Source: Sphingobium arseniciresistens
GTDB taxonomy: Bacteria > Pseudomonadota > Alphaproteobacteria > Sphingomonadales > Sphingomonadaceae
Direction of reading: 5' to 3'
DNA length: 64,000 nucleotides
NCBI GenBank assembly: GCA_029167225.1
Contig: JARFNK010000030.1
Location: forward strand, 1-64,000
Part shown: positions 20,254 through 28,683 of the stretch, one piece after another
How the letters are laid out: the number at the start of each line of letters is the position of its first letter
How positions within the stretch are numbered: position 1 is the first letter of the stretch
Notes under the pieces: generated by a model
Told to the model about the DNA's origin: nothing
The model's database searches: none
What the model saw: only the letters and a program-made list of their open reading frames with translations
Made by a program: the position numbers and the translations under genes

Positions 20254-21021
20254 TCAGCCCAGAAAATATCGCCCGCCATCCACGACAAATGTCTGTCCGG
20301 TAACCATTTTCGAGCTATCGCTGACCAGGTGCAGCACCGTGCCGGCCACATCCTCGGGCGCGATGGCCTTGCCGATGGCCTGGTTCGCCTTCGCGCGTTG
20401 TTCGGCGACGGACATGTCGCCCATGACCTGGACATAGGCGTCGGTGGTAACGCCGCCGGGCGCGATCGCGTTGACGCGGATATTGTCGCGCCCCAGTTCC
20501 GAAGCCGCGCTCTTGGTCAGGCCGATCACGGCGGCCTTGGAGGTCGCGTAGTCGAGCACGCCCGCGATGCCGAACGCCGCGGTGGATGCCTGGTTGACGA
20601 TCGAGCCGCCACCACGTTTGCGCATATGCGGGACAACCGCCTTGATGCAAAGCCAGCAACCCTTGACGTTGACGCCGAGGGTCTGATCCCAGCGTTCCAC
20701 CGATATGTCTTCGAGCGCGCCGATGCGCAGGCTGGCAAAGATGCCCGCATTGTTGATGAGAAAGTCGATCCCGCCGAATTGCTCTACGGCAAACGCTGCC
20801 ATGGCGCGGGTCGATGCCTCGTCGGCGACGTTGATCGGCACGAAGGCCGCCTGGCCTCCGGCTGACCGGACTGCGTCAACCGTGGCGTGGCCTTCGCTTT
20901 CCAGCATATCGGCAATCACGACAGCCGCGCCGGCAGTTGCCAGGGCTTCCGCATAGGCCCTGCCAATGCCACGGACTCCGCCCGTGACCAATGCAACCTT
21001 GCCTGTCAGGTCAATGGCCAA
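20254..21021 (-). CDS. SDR-family oxidoreductase
   Basis: A 255-residue classical SDR. The cofactor motif TGGVRGIG is near residue 13-20, NNAG appears mid-chain, and the catalytic YxxxK lies in VLDYATSKAAVIGL. AIAPGGVTTDAY is the usual substrate-loop region. It is the first minus-strand gene of the receptor/PQQ dehydrogenase group and is divergent from the cyclase at 21351. It probably handles a hydroxyl/ketone interconversion in the same pathway. The substrate is unknown. Confidence 0.88.
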   Translation of the reverse strand: MAIDLTGKVALVTGGVRGIGRAYAEALATAGAAVVIADMLESEGHATVDAVRSAGGQAAFVPINVADEASTRAMAAFAVEQFGGIDFLINNAGIFASLRIGALEDISVERWDQTLGVNVKGCWLCIKAVVPHMRKRGGGSIVNQASTAAFGIAGVLDYATSKAAVIGLTKSAASELGRDNIRVNAIAPGGVTTDAYVQVMGDMSVAEQRAKANQAIGKAIAPEDVAGTVLHLVSDSSKMVTGQTFVVDGGRYFLG

Positions 21022-21350
21022 GACACCCTAACTCCCATATTTGTTCTTTTCACCAGTCCTGCTGGCTTAGCTCGATCTTTTGAACCGCACCCAGCTATCA
21101 GCTCCAATCACAATTTTTGATGATATCATACGCCCGCCGCATAATGGCGGCCGGGCCGGCGCCGAATGCAGGTTTGCTCATGCCGATCGGCGGACTTCCG
21201 CCATTGCGGGGATGTCCGTCATTCAGCTGGGTTATGACCCGATGAATGTTTCGGATTGGGCCTCATGGCGCGCGCGCCTTAGCAACTGACGAGAGCAATA
21301 TGAAGTGCGGCCGCGTCATCGGCGCAGGCGTAAAGACAAGGGAGAGTGCC
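21022..21350. promoter_or_regulatory. Divergent promoter region between SDR and cyclase
   Basis: About 330 bp with no gene. It must hold promoters for both directions. A perfect 10-bp palindrome ATGATATCAT at 21120-21129 is the best operator candidate. AAGGGAGAG just before 21351 is the cyclase ribosome binding site. Confidence 0.4.
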
Positions 21351-22361
21351 ATGCGCTGGAAGAACAGGCCGGACGGCGCAAACTGGGGTGATTTCGGCCC
21401 GGACGATCAGATCGGCCGCATGAATTTGGTCACGCCGGAGCGGCGCCTTGCCGGTATCCGCGAGGTGATCGACGGCGTCTCGTTCTGCCTCAGCCTGCCG
21501 CTCGACTACCCCAAGGTCACCGTTGTCGATTTCCGCGCGCCACCCAGGCTGTTTGCCCGTGCCCGGCCTGATGGGGAATATGAATATAACCGCGCGGGCG
21601 AAGGGGCGGCATTCATGGGCTGCTGCGATGCGATGTGTGATGATGGCGTTACGCTGTACACGCAATTCTCGACCCAATGGGATTCGCTTGCGCATTGGGG
21701 AAGGGCATTTGACGCCGACGGTGATGGAGTTGAGGAGGTCGTCTACTACAACGGCTATCGTGGCGGGATCGACATCCTGCCGCCCGAGGCCGGCGGCCCG
21801 CGCGCCAATGCACTGGGCATTGACCAGATGGCTCAGGCCGCGCCCCAGGGCCGGGCGGTACTTGTCAACCTCCACAGGATCTATGGCAACACGCAGGTGC
21901 GCGTGGGCTATGATGCTTTGATGAGCGCATTCGAGGCTCAGGACGTGTCCGTCCAACTCGGCGATTTCCTTCTGATCTATACCGGCCTCGACGAGATCAT
22001 CCTCAATACGCCAAGCGACGGCGACCCGATGCCGATCGTGACCTCCTGTGCTGCGCTCGACGGTCGCGATGAGCGCCTGCTCCAGTGGATCACCGACAGC
22101 GGTGTCGTTGCGCTCTGCACCGATACCCTGGCGGTAGAGGCGATCGATTTCGACAAGCCCGCCAACCGGCATGAGTCCTGTCTACCGCTCCACACGCATT
22201 GCCTGTTTAAGCTGGGCATTCATCTAGGCGAAATGTGGCATCTCAAGCCACTGGCCGACTGGCTGTGGGATCGCGGTCGCAATGCCTTCCTGCTGACCGC
22301 CCCGCCGCTTCGGTTGCCGGGCGCGGTCGGCTCGCCTGTGACGCCGATCGCTCTTGTCTGA
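21351..22361 (+). CDS. Cyclase-family metal-dependent hydrolase
   Basis: A 336-residue protein of the cyclase/kynurenine-formamidase-like superfamily, which hydrolyses amides, lactones or cyclic diketones with a bound metal. The diagnostic metal motif HxGTHxDxPxH appears as QFSTQWDSLAH: the Asp and last His are kept while the first two His are Gln, a variant seen in other cyclase-family members. ATG 21351 with AAGGGAGAG is the right start; the frame opens earlier at 21246. The gene is followed 33 bp later by a CitE-like lyase, suggesting a ring-opening and chain-cleavage pair. The substrate is unknown. Confidence 0.8.
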   Translation: MRWKNRPDGANWGDFGPDDQIGRMNLVTPERRLAGIREVIDGVSFCLSLPLDYPKVTVVDFRAPPRLFARARPDGEYEYNRAGEGAAFMGCCDAMCDDGVTLYTQFSTQWDSLAHWGRAFDADGDGVEEVVYYNGYRGGIDILPPEAGGPRANALGIDQMAQAAPQGRAVLVNLHRIYGNTQVRVGYDALMSAFEAQDVSVQLGDFLLIYTGLDEIILNTPSDGDPMPIVTSCAALDGRDERLLQWITDSGVVALCTDTLAVEAIDFDKPANRHESCLPLHTHCLFKLGIHLGEMWHLKPLADWLWDRGRNAFLLTAPPLRLPGAVGSPVTPIALV

Positions 22362-22394
22362 ACGAAACACATGTTCCGTTCTTCAGGAAGCGAG

Positions 22395-23249
22395 ATGAGC
22401 CCGCGTTCGTTGCTCTTTGTGCCGGGTGATCGTCCCGAACGGATGGAAAAGGCGCTGCGCGTCGGTGCTGATGCTCTGATCCTTGACCTGGAGGATTCCG
22501 TTGCAGCGGAACGCAAGGCGGTGGCGCGCGAGGCGGTCGCGCGGTTCCTTGGCGAGGCCCGTGGCGCAATTTCGCTGTTTGTACGTATCAATCCCATCGG
22601 CGGCGCCTATTGTCATGAAGACGTGGCGCTCCTGGCCGCCGCGCAGCCGGACGGGATCATCCTGCCCAAGGCGGAAGGGAGGGCGTCCGTCGAAGCCCTG
22701 TATAGGCAGCTTGTTGCCATCGGGGCAGCGGTGCCCCCGATCCTACCCATCGTCACGGAGACGCCTTCCGCCATTTTCGAAATGGGTAGCTATCGTCAGG
22801 TCGGCGGGATGCTGGCCGGCCTTACCTGGGGGGCAGAAGACCTGCCCGCGGCAATGGGCGCCACGGCCAGCCGGGAACCTGACGGCCGCTTGCGCTCCCC
22901 CTATGAACTGGCGCGTTCCCTTGCACTGTTCGCCGCCCATGCTGCGGCCGTGCCAGCAATCGAGACCGTTTATCCCGATTTTCGCGATCTCGAAGGTCTC
23001 GGTGCCTATGCTCGACGCGCTGCGGAAGACGGGTTTGCCGGCATGATGGCGATTCATCCGGCACAGGTGCCCGTCATCAATGCGGCCTTTGAACCAACGG
23101 AGGACCAGATTGCTCATGCCCGCAGGATCGTAAGGCTGTTCGCGACGCGGCCTGGGGAAGGCGCGATGCAATATGAAGGGGTGATGATCGATGCGCCTCA
23201 CCTGAAGCAGGCTCGTGCATTGCTCGCGCGCGCAGGTGAGTGCGACTGA
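22395..23249 (+). CDS. CoA ester lyase, CitE/HpcH-HpaI aldolase fold
   Basis: A 284-residue TIM-barrel lyase of the citrate-lyase beta/malyl-CoA lyase type. It opens with SPRSLLFVPGDRPERMEKAL. Other landmarks are LILDLEDSVA (acidic metal-proximal residues), VRINPIGG, ILPKAEG, the conserved ETPSAIF and LTWGAEDL, and MMAIHPAQVPVIN near the end. Such enzymes cleave 3-hydroxy(acyl)-CoA or beta-malyl-CoA-type thioesters to acetyl-CoA or glyoxylate plus an acyl product. ATG 22395 has AGGAAG four bases upstream. It probably acts after the cyclase-family hydrolase. The exact thioester is not determined. Confidence 0.85.
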   Translation: MSPRSLLFVPGDRPERMEKALRVGADALILDLEDSVAAERKAVAREAVARFLGEARGAISLFVRINPIGGAYCHEDVALLAAAQPDGIILPKAEGRASVEALYRQLVAIGAAVPPILPIVTETPSAIFEMGSYRQVGGMLAGLTWGAEDLPAAMGATASREPDGRLRSPYELARSLALFAAHAAAVPAIETVYPDFRDLEGLGAYARRAAEDGFAGMMAIHPAQVPVINAAFEPTEDQIAHARRIVRLFATRPGEGAMQYEGVMIDAPHLKQARALLARAGECD

Positions 23250-23539
23250 GTTGCGGCTTGCGGAACCGAAATGCGGCCGGGCTTGGCAGGGCCGCTACGG
23301 CTGAGCTCGTCACGCTCGGCTTGGGCGCTGTGGCGGCGGGAGCCGTCCTGAAGGCAACTCGGTCGCGGTCGCTCTGGCGGCTGTACACCCTCTCACGACG
23401 ACTGTATCCGGATGGGGAATCCTGCGCATAACCCAGCTGGCCAGCAATCCTGCCAGATATGAGCATCAAGCATGATCCTTCTCTTTCCGCGCAACGCAGC
23501 ATAAACATTGATAAAGAAACCGATGAAGCGGGGGAGGGG

Positions 23540-25297
23540 ATGATGCGCAATGTGAAGCGGGCCAGGCTGACGGGAACGACCGGATGGGGCTGCCTGATGG
23601 CAGCAGGTTTCGCGGCTGCATGGGGCGCGGCATCGCAATCCGCACTTGCCGGCGCCGCGCCAGGCGAGGGCGATTTCGCCCAGCGTTGCGCCGCGCTGGC
23701 CGGTCTGCAGGCAGCTGAACTGGGCAAGGTCACGAGCGCGCGGATTGGGCCAGCCACCTTCGAGGGACGCTCGCCTGTTGCCAATGGCCCGCTTGCGCTG
23801 CCCGCACATTGCGAGGTTTTGGGCACTTTTCCAGCGCATCGGGGTACGCATGGACAGAGCTATGCGATCCGCTATCTGCTTCGCCTACCGCAGGATTGGA
23901 ACGGTCGCTTTCTGTTCCAGGGCGGCGGTGGCACCAATGGCGTAATCGGGGAAGCCATGGGCTGGATCGGCGCAGGGAACACGCCCGGCCTGCTTCAGGG
24001 CTATGCCGTCGTCAGTCAGGATTCGGGTCACGACAATGCTGTGAATATCGATCCGGCGCGCTCCGGGGTTGCGGTCTTCGGAACCGACCCGGTGGCCCGG
24101 CGCGATTATGGCCATGCCTCGCTGCCGCGAGTGGCGATGGCGGCGAAATCGCTGATCGCCCGCTTCTATGGCTCCGCCCCCAGGCACAGCTATTTCTTCG
24201 GCTGTTCCAAGGGTGGGCAGGAAGGCATGGCTTTTGCGCAGCGTTACCCCGAAATGTTCGATGGCATCGTCGCCGCAGCGCCCGGATTTTCGCTCCCTCG
24301 CGCCGCGCTCGCCCAGACATGGCACGTGCAGGGCTTCGCGCGATTGTGGAATCCGGCCAATGGTCCAATGACGCCTACAAGTTTTGCCGCGTTGCTGAAC
24401 GATGCCGATTTCGCGCTCGTCCGCGATGTGGTGGGCAAAAGCTGCGACGGTCTGGATGGATTACGCGACGGCATCGTAAACGCCTTTGCCCAGTGCACGT
24501 CGGCGCGCATCCTGCCTCAACTGCGCAAGCGGGCCTGCGCGCCCGGCTCAGGCGGCGGGATGGGCTGCATAGCCTCTGCCAAGATCGACGCGCTTGCCCG
24601 ATCATTGGGCGGACCGCGCGATGGCGCTGGCAAGCCGCTTTACGTCGACTGGCCATGGGACTTGGGTGTCGGCACGCCGGGCTGGTCATTCTGGAAACTG
24701 GGCAGTCCCGCCATGCCCTCCCTCAACATATTAACCGGGGGTGCATCCCTGCCGAGCGTGTTCATGACGCCTCCGCGCGAAGTTCGCAGCGATCCGCAGT
24801 CGTTGCTGGCGTTCCAGCGGGCTTTCCGCTTTCCGCAGGACGCACGGGCAATCTATACCACTTCGCGCGAATTTCCACGATCGAGCTGGCAGGACATCGC
24901 GATGCGCTCCCCCGATCTCGATCGGTTTCGCGCCCATGGAGGCAAGCTCATCGTGCCGCATGGCGTGTCAGACCCGGTCTTTTCGATCAACGACACGATC
25001 AACTGGCGCAATGAGGTCAACGCCCGCTACCGGGGTCGGGCTGACGACGTGGTCCGGGCCTTTCCCGTGCCGGGCATGGCACATTGCGGTGGCGGGGCAG
25101 CGACCGACCGGTTCGATGCCTTCGCCGCGCTCGTCGCCTGGGTGGAGCAGGGCAGGGCGCCAGCCTCGATCGCTGCGTCAGCCGGGCCGGATGCGCCTTG
25201 GCCGCAACGGCAACGCCCCCTTTGCGCCTATCCAACTTTCGCCATTTATGACGGTAGCGGGCCGGTCGAGAAGAAAGAGAGCTTTCGTTGCGGATGA
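23540..25297 (+). CDS. Tannase/feruloyl esterase-family protein
   Basis: A 585-residue secreted esterase of the tannase/feruloyl esterase family, acting on esters of gallic or hydroxycinnamic acids. A signal peptide (about 1-35) is followed by the catalytic domain. The nucleophile lies in FFGCSKGGQEGM (Cys-Ser), the Asp in HGVSDPVFSINDT, and His with the paired Cys in PGMAHCGGG, giving the family's CS-D-HC arrangement in which a disulfide links the triad. Starting at ATG 23540 or 23543, behind GGGGAGGGG, puts the signal peptide first. The frame's earlier ATG at 23459 does not. It is convergent with a beta-glucosidase and near an alpha-rhamnosidase, consistent with plant phenolic breakdown. 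Confidence 0.88.
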   Translation: MMRNVKRARLTGTTGWGCLMAAGFAAAWGAASQSALAGAAPGEGDFAQRCAALAGLQAAELGKVTSARIGPATFEGRSPVANGPLALPAHCEVLGTFPAHRGTHGQSYAIRYLLRLPQDWNGRFLFQGGGGTNGVIGEAMGWIGAGNTPGLLQGYAVVSQDSGHDNAVNIDPARSGVAVFGTDPVARRDYGHASLPRVAMAAKSLIARFYGSAPRHSYFFGCSKGGQEGMAFAQRYPEMFDGIVAAAPGFSLPRAALAQTWHVQGFARLWNPANGPMTPTSFAALLNDADFALVRDVVGKSCDGLDGLRDGIVNAFAQCTSARILPQLRKRACAPGSGGGMGCIASAKIDALARSLGGPRDGAGKPLYVDWPWDLGVGTPGWSFWKLGSPAMPSLNILTGGASLPSVFMTPPREVRSDPQSLLAFQRAFRFPQDARAIYTTSREFPRSSWQDIAMRSPDLDRFRAHGGKLIVPHGVSDPVFSINDTINWRNEVNARYRGRADDVVRAFPVPGMAHCGGGAATDRFDAFAALVAWVEQGRAPASIAASAGPDAPWPQRQRPLCAYPTFAIYDGSGPVEKKESFRCG

Positions 25298-25363
25298 TCG
25301 CGCGTCATTGGAGCGACCTGCTCTTTTTCGGCGCCATGGCCAATGGGATTGCAATCATCTTCC

Positions 25364-25471
25364 GGCCTGAATGGCCTGGTTTTCAGGCCTGACCCATTCC
25401 TGCCGCCGTCCTGACAGGGAACACGGATCGTCGCCGGGGAGGGGCGTGGTGGCGGCATAAGCGCCGCCACC
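25364..25471. terminator. Two hairpins between convergent tannase and GH3 genes
   Basis: GGCCTGAA/TTCAGGCC at 25364-25389 (8-bp stem) and GGTGGCGGC/GCCGCCACC at 25448-25471 (9-bp stem, 6-nt loop) lie between the two stop codons. The second sits just after the GH3 stop. T-runs are weak, so termination is probable but not certain. Confidence 0.45.
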
Positions 25472-25478
25472 GTCGTCT

Positions 25479-27698
25479 TCAGTCCTTCCAACTGCGCCGC
25501 TTCATATGCACAGTGACGACCGGTCCCAGCGCTTCCGCATTCTCGCCGAGCGCAAAGCCGTAAGTACCGTCCGGGATCGTCCAGCCCGCGCCGTTCCATT
25601 CGGCGAGCAAACGCGGATCGATGGTCAGCTTCAACTGACGTTTTTGTCCTGCGGGCAGTTCGACCCGCTCGAACCCGACCAGCCGCCGTGCCGCCTTGCC
25701 CCCGCGCGAGACGAGGTAGAGTTGCGCCACGGTCGCGCCCGCCCGGTCGCCAATATTGGAAACGGTCAATTGCGCGGTACGTCCGTTGGTTTTCAGGGCG
25801 GTGTTTGCAAAACGCGTGTAGCTGAGGCCGAAACCGAAGGGAAACAATGCCTTCTTGCCGGTCCGCGCGTTCCAGCGATAGCCGACATCCGAGCCTTCTA
25901 TGTCATAATCGACCGGCAGGCTGGCGTCGGTCGTGGGCGGAGCACCAGTGAAATTCGGCTCCACCCAGTCGAAGCCGTCCACTTTCGCACGGGGCAGATC
26001 GGCCTCGCTGGCAGGGAATGTGATGGGTAGGCGACCCGAAGGATTGGTTTCCCCGAAGAGCACCGACGCGATCGCTTGCGCGCCGCGCGCGCCCGGATAC
26101 CATGCCTGGACCACGGCGGCGGTTCGATCGAGCCATGGCATCAGCACGGGATTGCCCGTTTCCAGCACGACGATGCTGCGGGGATTTGCCGCGCTTACGG
26201 CGTCGATCAACGCATCCTGGCCATGGGGCAGGCTCAGGTCGGGCTGGTCCTGCCCTTCGGTCGACCATTTGGTCGCGAAGATGATGACGACGTCGGCGCG
26301 CTTCGCTTGCGCCACCGCTTCGCTGATATAATTGCCGTCGCGATAGGTGACGATCGCCGATGGCGCCTTCGCGCGGATCGCATCCAACGGCACGGAATCA
26401 TGATATTGTTGCGAAAGGAACTGCGCGAACGGCATGTCCTTTCTGCCGACCGGCACGACTATGGACGGGCCGCCTTCGCCTTGGACCTGGCTCGATCCGG
26501 CACCTGACAGCACGCCTGCATTGGCATAGCCGCCGATCACCAGGATGCGCTTCGCGGACGCCGCCAGCGGCAGCGTGTCGCGCATGTTGCGCAGCAGCAC
26601 GATGCCCTGTTTCGCTACCTCCTCCGCGACGGCGGCATGGGCGGGAAAATCGATCTTTCCGCCTGCGGCCACCGAATGCTGGTCCAGGCCGTTAGCATAG
26701 ATGGCCCACAATATGCGCCGGTTCATGTCATCGAGCCGGGCGGCATAAGCGGGATCGCGCGTCGCGGCCCGGGCGAGCCGATCGCTAAAGTAGATCTGCG
26801 GATCGAGCTGCGCTCCCGATTGCTGGTCAAGACCATTGAGCGCCGCTTCGACACCGGGAACCGCTCCCCAGTCAGACATGACGAAGCCCTTATATCGCCA
26901 GTCGCGTTTCAGCACCTTGTTGAGCAGATAGTCGCTGTCGCATGCCCGTTTGCCTGCAACCCGGTTGTAGCTGCACATCACCGATCCGGGATTGCCGATC
27001 TCTATGCCCAATTGAAATGCCAGCAGGTCGCTTTCGCGGGCGGCGGCATCCGACAGTTTGACGTCGGCGAATTGTCGGCCGGTTTCCTGCCCGTTGAAGG
27101 CGAGATGCTTGATCGTAGCGATGATGTGGTTGGATTGCACACCGGCAATGGCATTCCCTGCTAGCACGCCCGACAATAACGGGTCCTCGGACAGATATTC
27201 GAAGGTGCGACCGTTGCGCGGATCGCGCATGAGGTTCACTCCGCCGGCCAGCAGGACGTTGAAGCCCTTGGCCCGCGCTTCCGCGCCGATCATTTCTCCT
27301 CCGCGCCTGATAAGCGCCGGATTCCAGGTGGAGGCCATCGCGACGCCGGAGGGGAGGGCGGTCGCTCCGTCCTTGCGCGCGCCCATCACATAGGACACGC
27401 CAAGGCTGGCATCGCTTTCCTTGAGTGCGGGGACGGAAAGGCGGGGGATACCCGCGACATATCCCGCGCCCACAATCGCATCGGCAGGGATGGGTACGGG
27501 CTTGCCCGGAATGTCAGACGGCAGGATGCCATAGGTCAGGATCGTCTTTTCCTGCGCAGTCATCGCCTTGACGGTAGTGGCTGCCTTTGCCTGCGCGGGA
27601 TCGACCGGGTTTTGCGCCACCGCGCCGGGCGGCAGGGTGGACAATGCGGCGATGGCCGCGCCGGTCGCCAAGAACCGCACTGCTATTCTGGAGTTCAT
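25479..27698 (-). CDS. Glycoside hydrolase family 3 beta-glucosidase
   Basis: A 739-residue periplasmic/secreted GH3 enzyme removing terminal beta-linked sugars. A signal peptide ends at PPGAVAQ. The catalytic TIM barrel contains GGVNLMRDPRNGRTFEYLSEDPLLSG, ATIKHLAFNGQE, and the nucleophile Asp276 in GFVMSDWGAV. The alpha/beta sandwich follows (VLLRNMRDTLPL), and a fibronectin-III-like C-terminal domain (LVGFERVELPAGQ) closes the chain. ATG 27698 has a purine-rich GGGAGAGG upstream; the frame extends to 27800 without a signal peptide. With the rhamnosidase at 30910 it could strip rutinose or glucose from flavonoid glycosides. Confidence 0.92.
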   Translation of the reverse strand: MNSRIAVRFLATGAAIAALSTLPPGAVAQNPVDPAQAKAATTVKAMTAQEKTILTYGILPSDIPGKPVPIPADAIVGAGYVAGIPRLSVPALKESDASLGVSYVMGARKDGATALPSGVAMASTWNPALIRRGGEMIGAEARAKGFNVLLAGGVNLMRDPRNGRTFEYLSEDPLLSGVLAGNAIAGVQSNHIIATIKHLAFNGQETGRQFADVKLSDAAARESDLLAFQLGIEIGNPGSVMCSYNRVAGKRACDSDYLLNKVLKRDWRYKGFVMSDWGAVPGVEAALNGLDQQSGAQLDPQIYFSDRLARAATRDPAYAARLDDMNRRILWAIYANGLDQHSVAAGGKIDFPAHAAVAEEVAKQGIVLLRNMRDTLPLAASAKRILVIGGYANAGVLSGAGSSQVQGEGGPSIVVPVGRKDMPFAQFLSQQYHDSVPLDAIRAKAPSAIVTYRDGNYISEAVAQAKRADVVIIFATKWSTEGQDQPDLSLPHGQDALIDAVSAANPRSIVVLETGNPVLMPWLDRTAAVVQAWYPGARGAQAIASVLFGETNPSGRLPITFPASEADLPRAKVDGFDWVEPNFTGAPPTTDASLPVDYDIEGSDVGYRWNARTGKKALFPFGFGLSYTRFANTALKTNGRTAQLTVSNIGDRAGATVAQLYLVSRGGKAARRLVGFERVELPAGQKRQLKLTIDPRLLAEWNGAGWTIPDGTYGFALGENAEALGPVVTVHMKRRSWKD

Positions 27699-28159
27699 AT
27701 CTTTGCCTCTCCCATGATGCCGACCCTTGCGGTTCTTCTTTGGCGCCAGTTCTTGTTGGTGCGTTTGACGATACAGGTGCGCATCGCTCCGGCATTCCAT
27801 GCCATCATGAGCAACTGCCTATGCCCGCCCGGCAATCCGGGCAACGAAACCCTGGCCTGCCGTTCGGAGCGGCCAAAGCCGTACTGCGCCCGTTCGCGAA
27901 GCAACGGTCGCCCTGCGCCTTTTCGGGCCTTGCATCGTCGCCATTGCAAGCTGCTCCCATGGCGCCCGCATGAAAGGAGGATGCTGCCGCTCCCGGCCAC
28001 AATTCTTTCCAGCGCGCTCCGGGCGCCATTGCGGATTTCCATTTCCTCTCCTCATCGGCCCGCCCATTTTTTTTGACGGTGCGCGGCAATAATCACCTTG
28101 TGCAGCTTATTGTGAAAAATGTAATGTGCAATAACAAAACCGTTTGAGAAGAGGTGAGG
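27699..28159. other. Divergent intergenic region between GH3 and the ALDH remnant
   Basis: About 460 bp without a supported gene. The AT-rich part at 28080-28150 probably carries the promoter for the plus-strand genes, since the ALDH remnant still has an intact AGAGGTGAGG ribosome binding site before its ATG at 28160. Confidence 0.45.
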
Positions 28160-28605
28160 ATGAGTGTTGCAGGCGCCATCATCAATGGCCCGAGTCCATC
28201 GGTGACGGCGTGTCCTGTATGGCGTCAATTCGGCTTGCTGCATGGGCTCTGTATGGGTGGCGTTGGCCGATGCGCTGATCGCACGGCAGGCGGTTGCAGC
28301 CGCCCAGGGCGTGTTCCCGAAGGGGGCTGCATGCGGCGCCCCAATTGCCGACAAGCCGTTCAAACCTGCGCCGACACAGAGTGTCATACCGACGAGCTTG
28401 CGCATATCCTGACCACCGAACGCGACATGGAATTGCAGTTCGAGCCAGCGGGCGTGGTCGCCCGGAGCCGTCACAGGACGGCTTTGTCGATGCCGGTCCA
28501 ATATGTGAAGGATGATGCCCAGGCGCATGTGACAGTTCATCTCAGGCCGCTGGGCGTGGTGGCGTCGATCACGCCGCGGAACCGGCCATTGAAGATCGAG
28601 CAAGG
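28160..28605 (+). pseudogene. Aldehyde dehydrogenase N-terminal remnant, frameshifted
   Basis: The start VAGAIINGPS is preceded by a good ribosome binding site. Aldehyde dehydrogenase pieces then follow in changing frames: ALADALIARQAVAAAQGVFP near 28262, DELAHILTTE near 28388, MPVQYVKDDAQAHVTVHLRPLG near 28491, and GVVASITPRNRP just after. The last motif normally reads SITPWNWP, so even the aligned part carries missense changes. Nothing of the NAD-binding or catalytic Cys region remains. The best relative in the window is the intact gene at 716-2122, which has the same QDDEQAHV...KPLGVVASITP order. It may now act only as a leader for the esterase at 28684. Confidence 0.8.
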
Positions 28606-28683
28606 CCATCATTTCATTTCCGTCGGCACGGACAACGGCCCGCCCTCCAATGGCGCACGGGCCCTGATCGCATCTGTTATTTC

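Noticed and set aside
12113..28605. The two ALDH fragments as halves of one gene split by an insertion
   Set aside because: The N-terminal remnant resembles the 716-2122 enzyme while the C-terminal fragment is betaine-aldehyde-type; both are also separately scarred.
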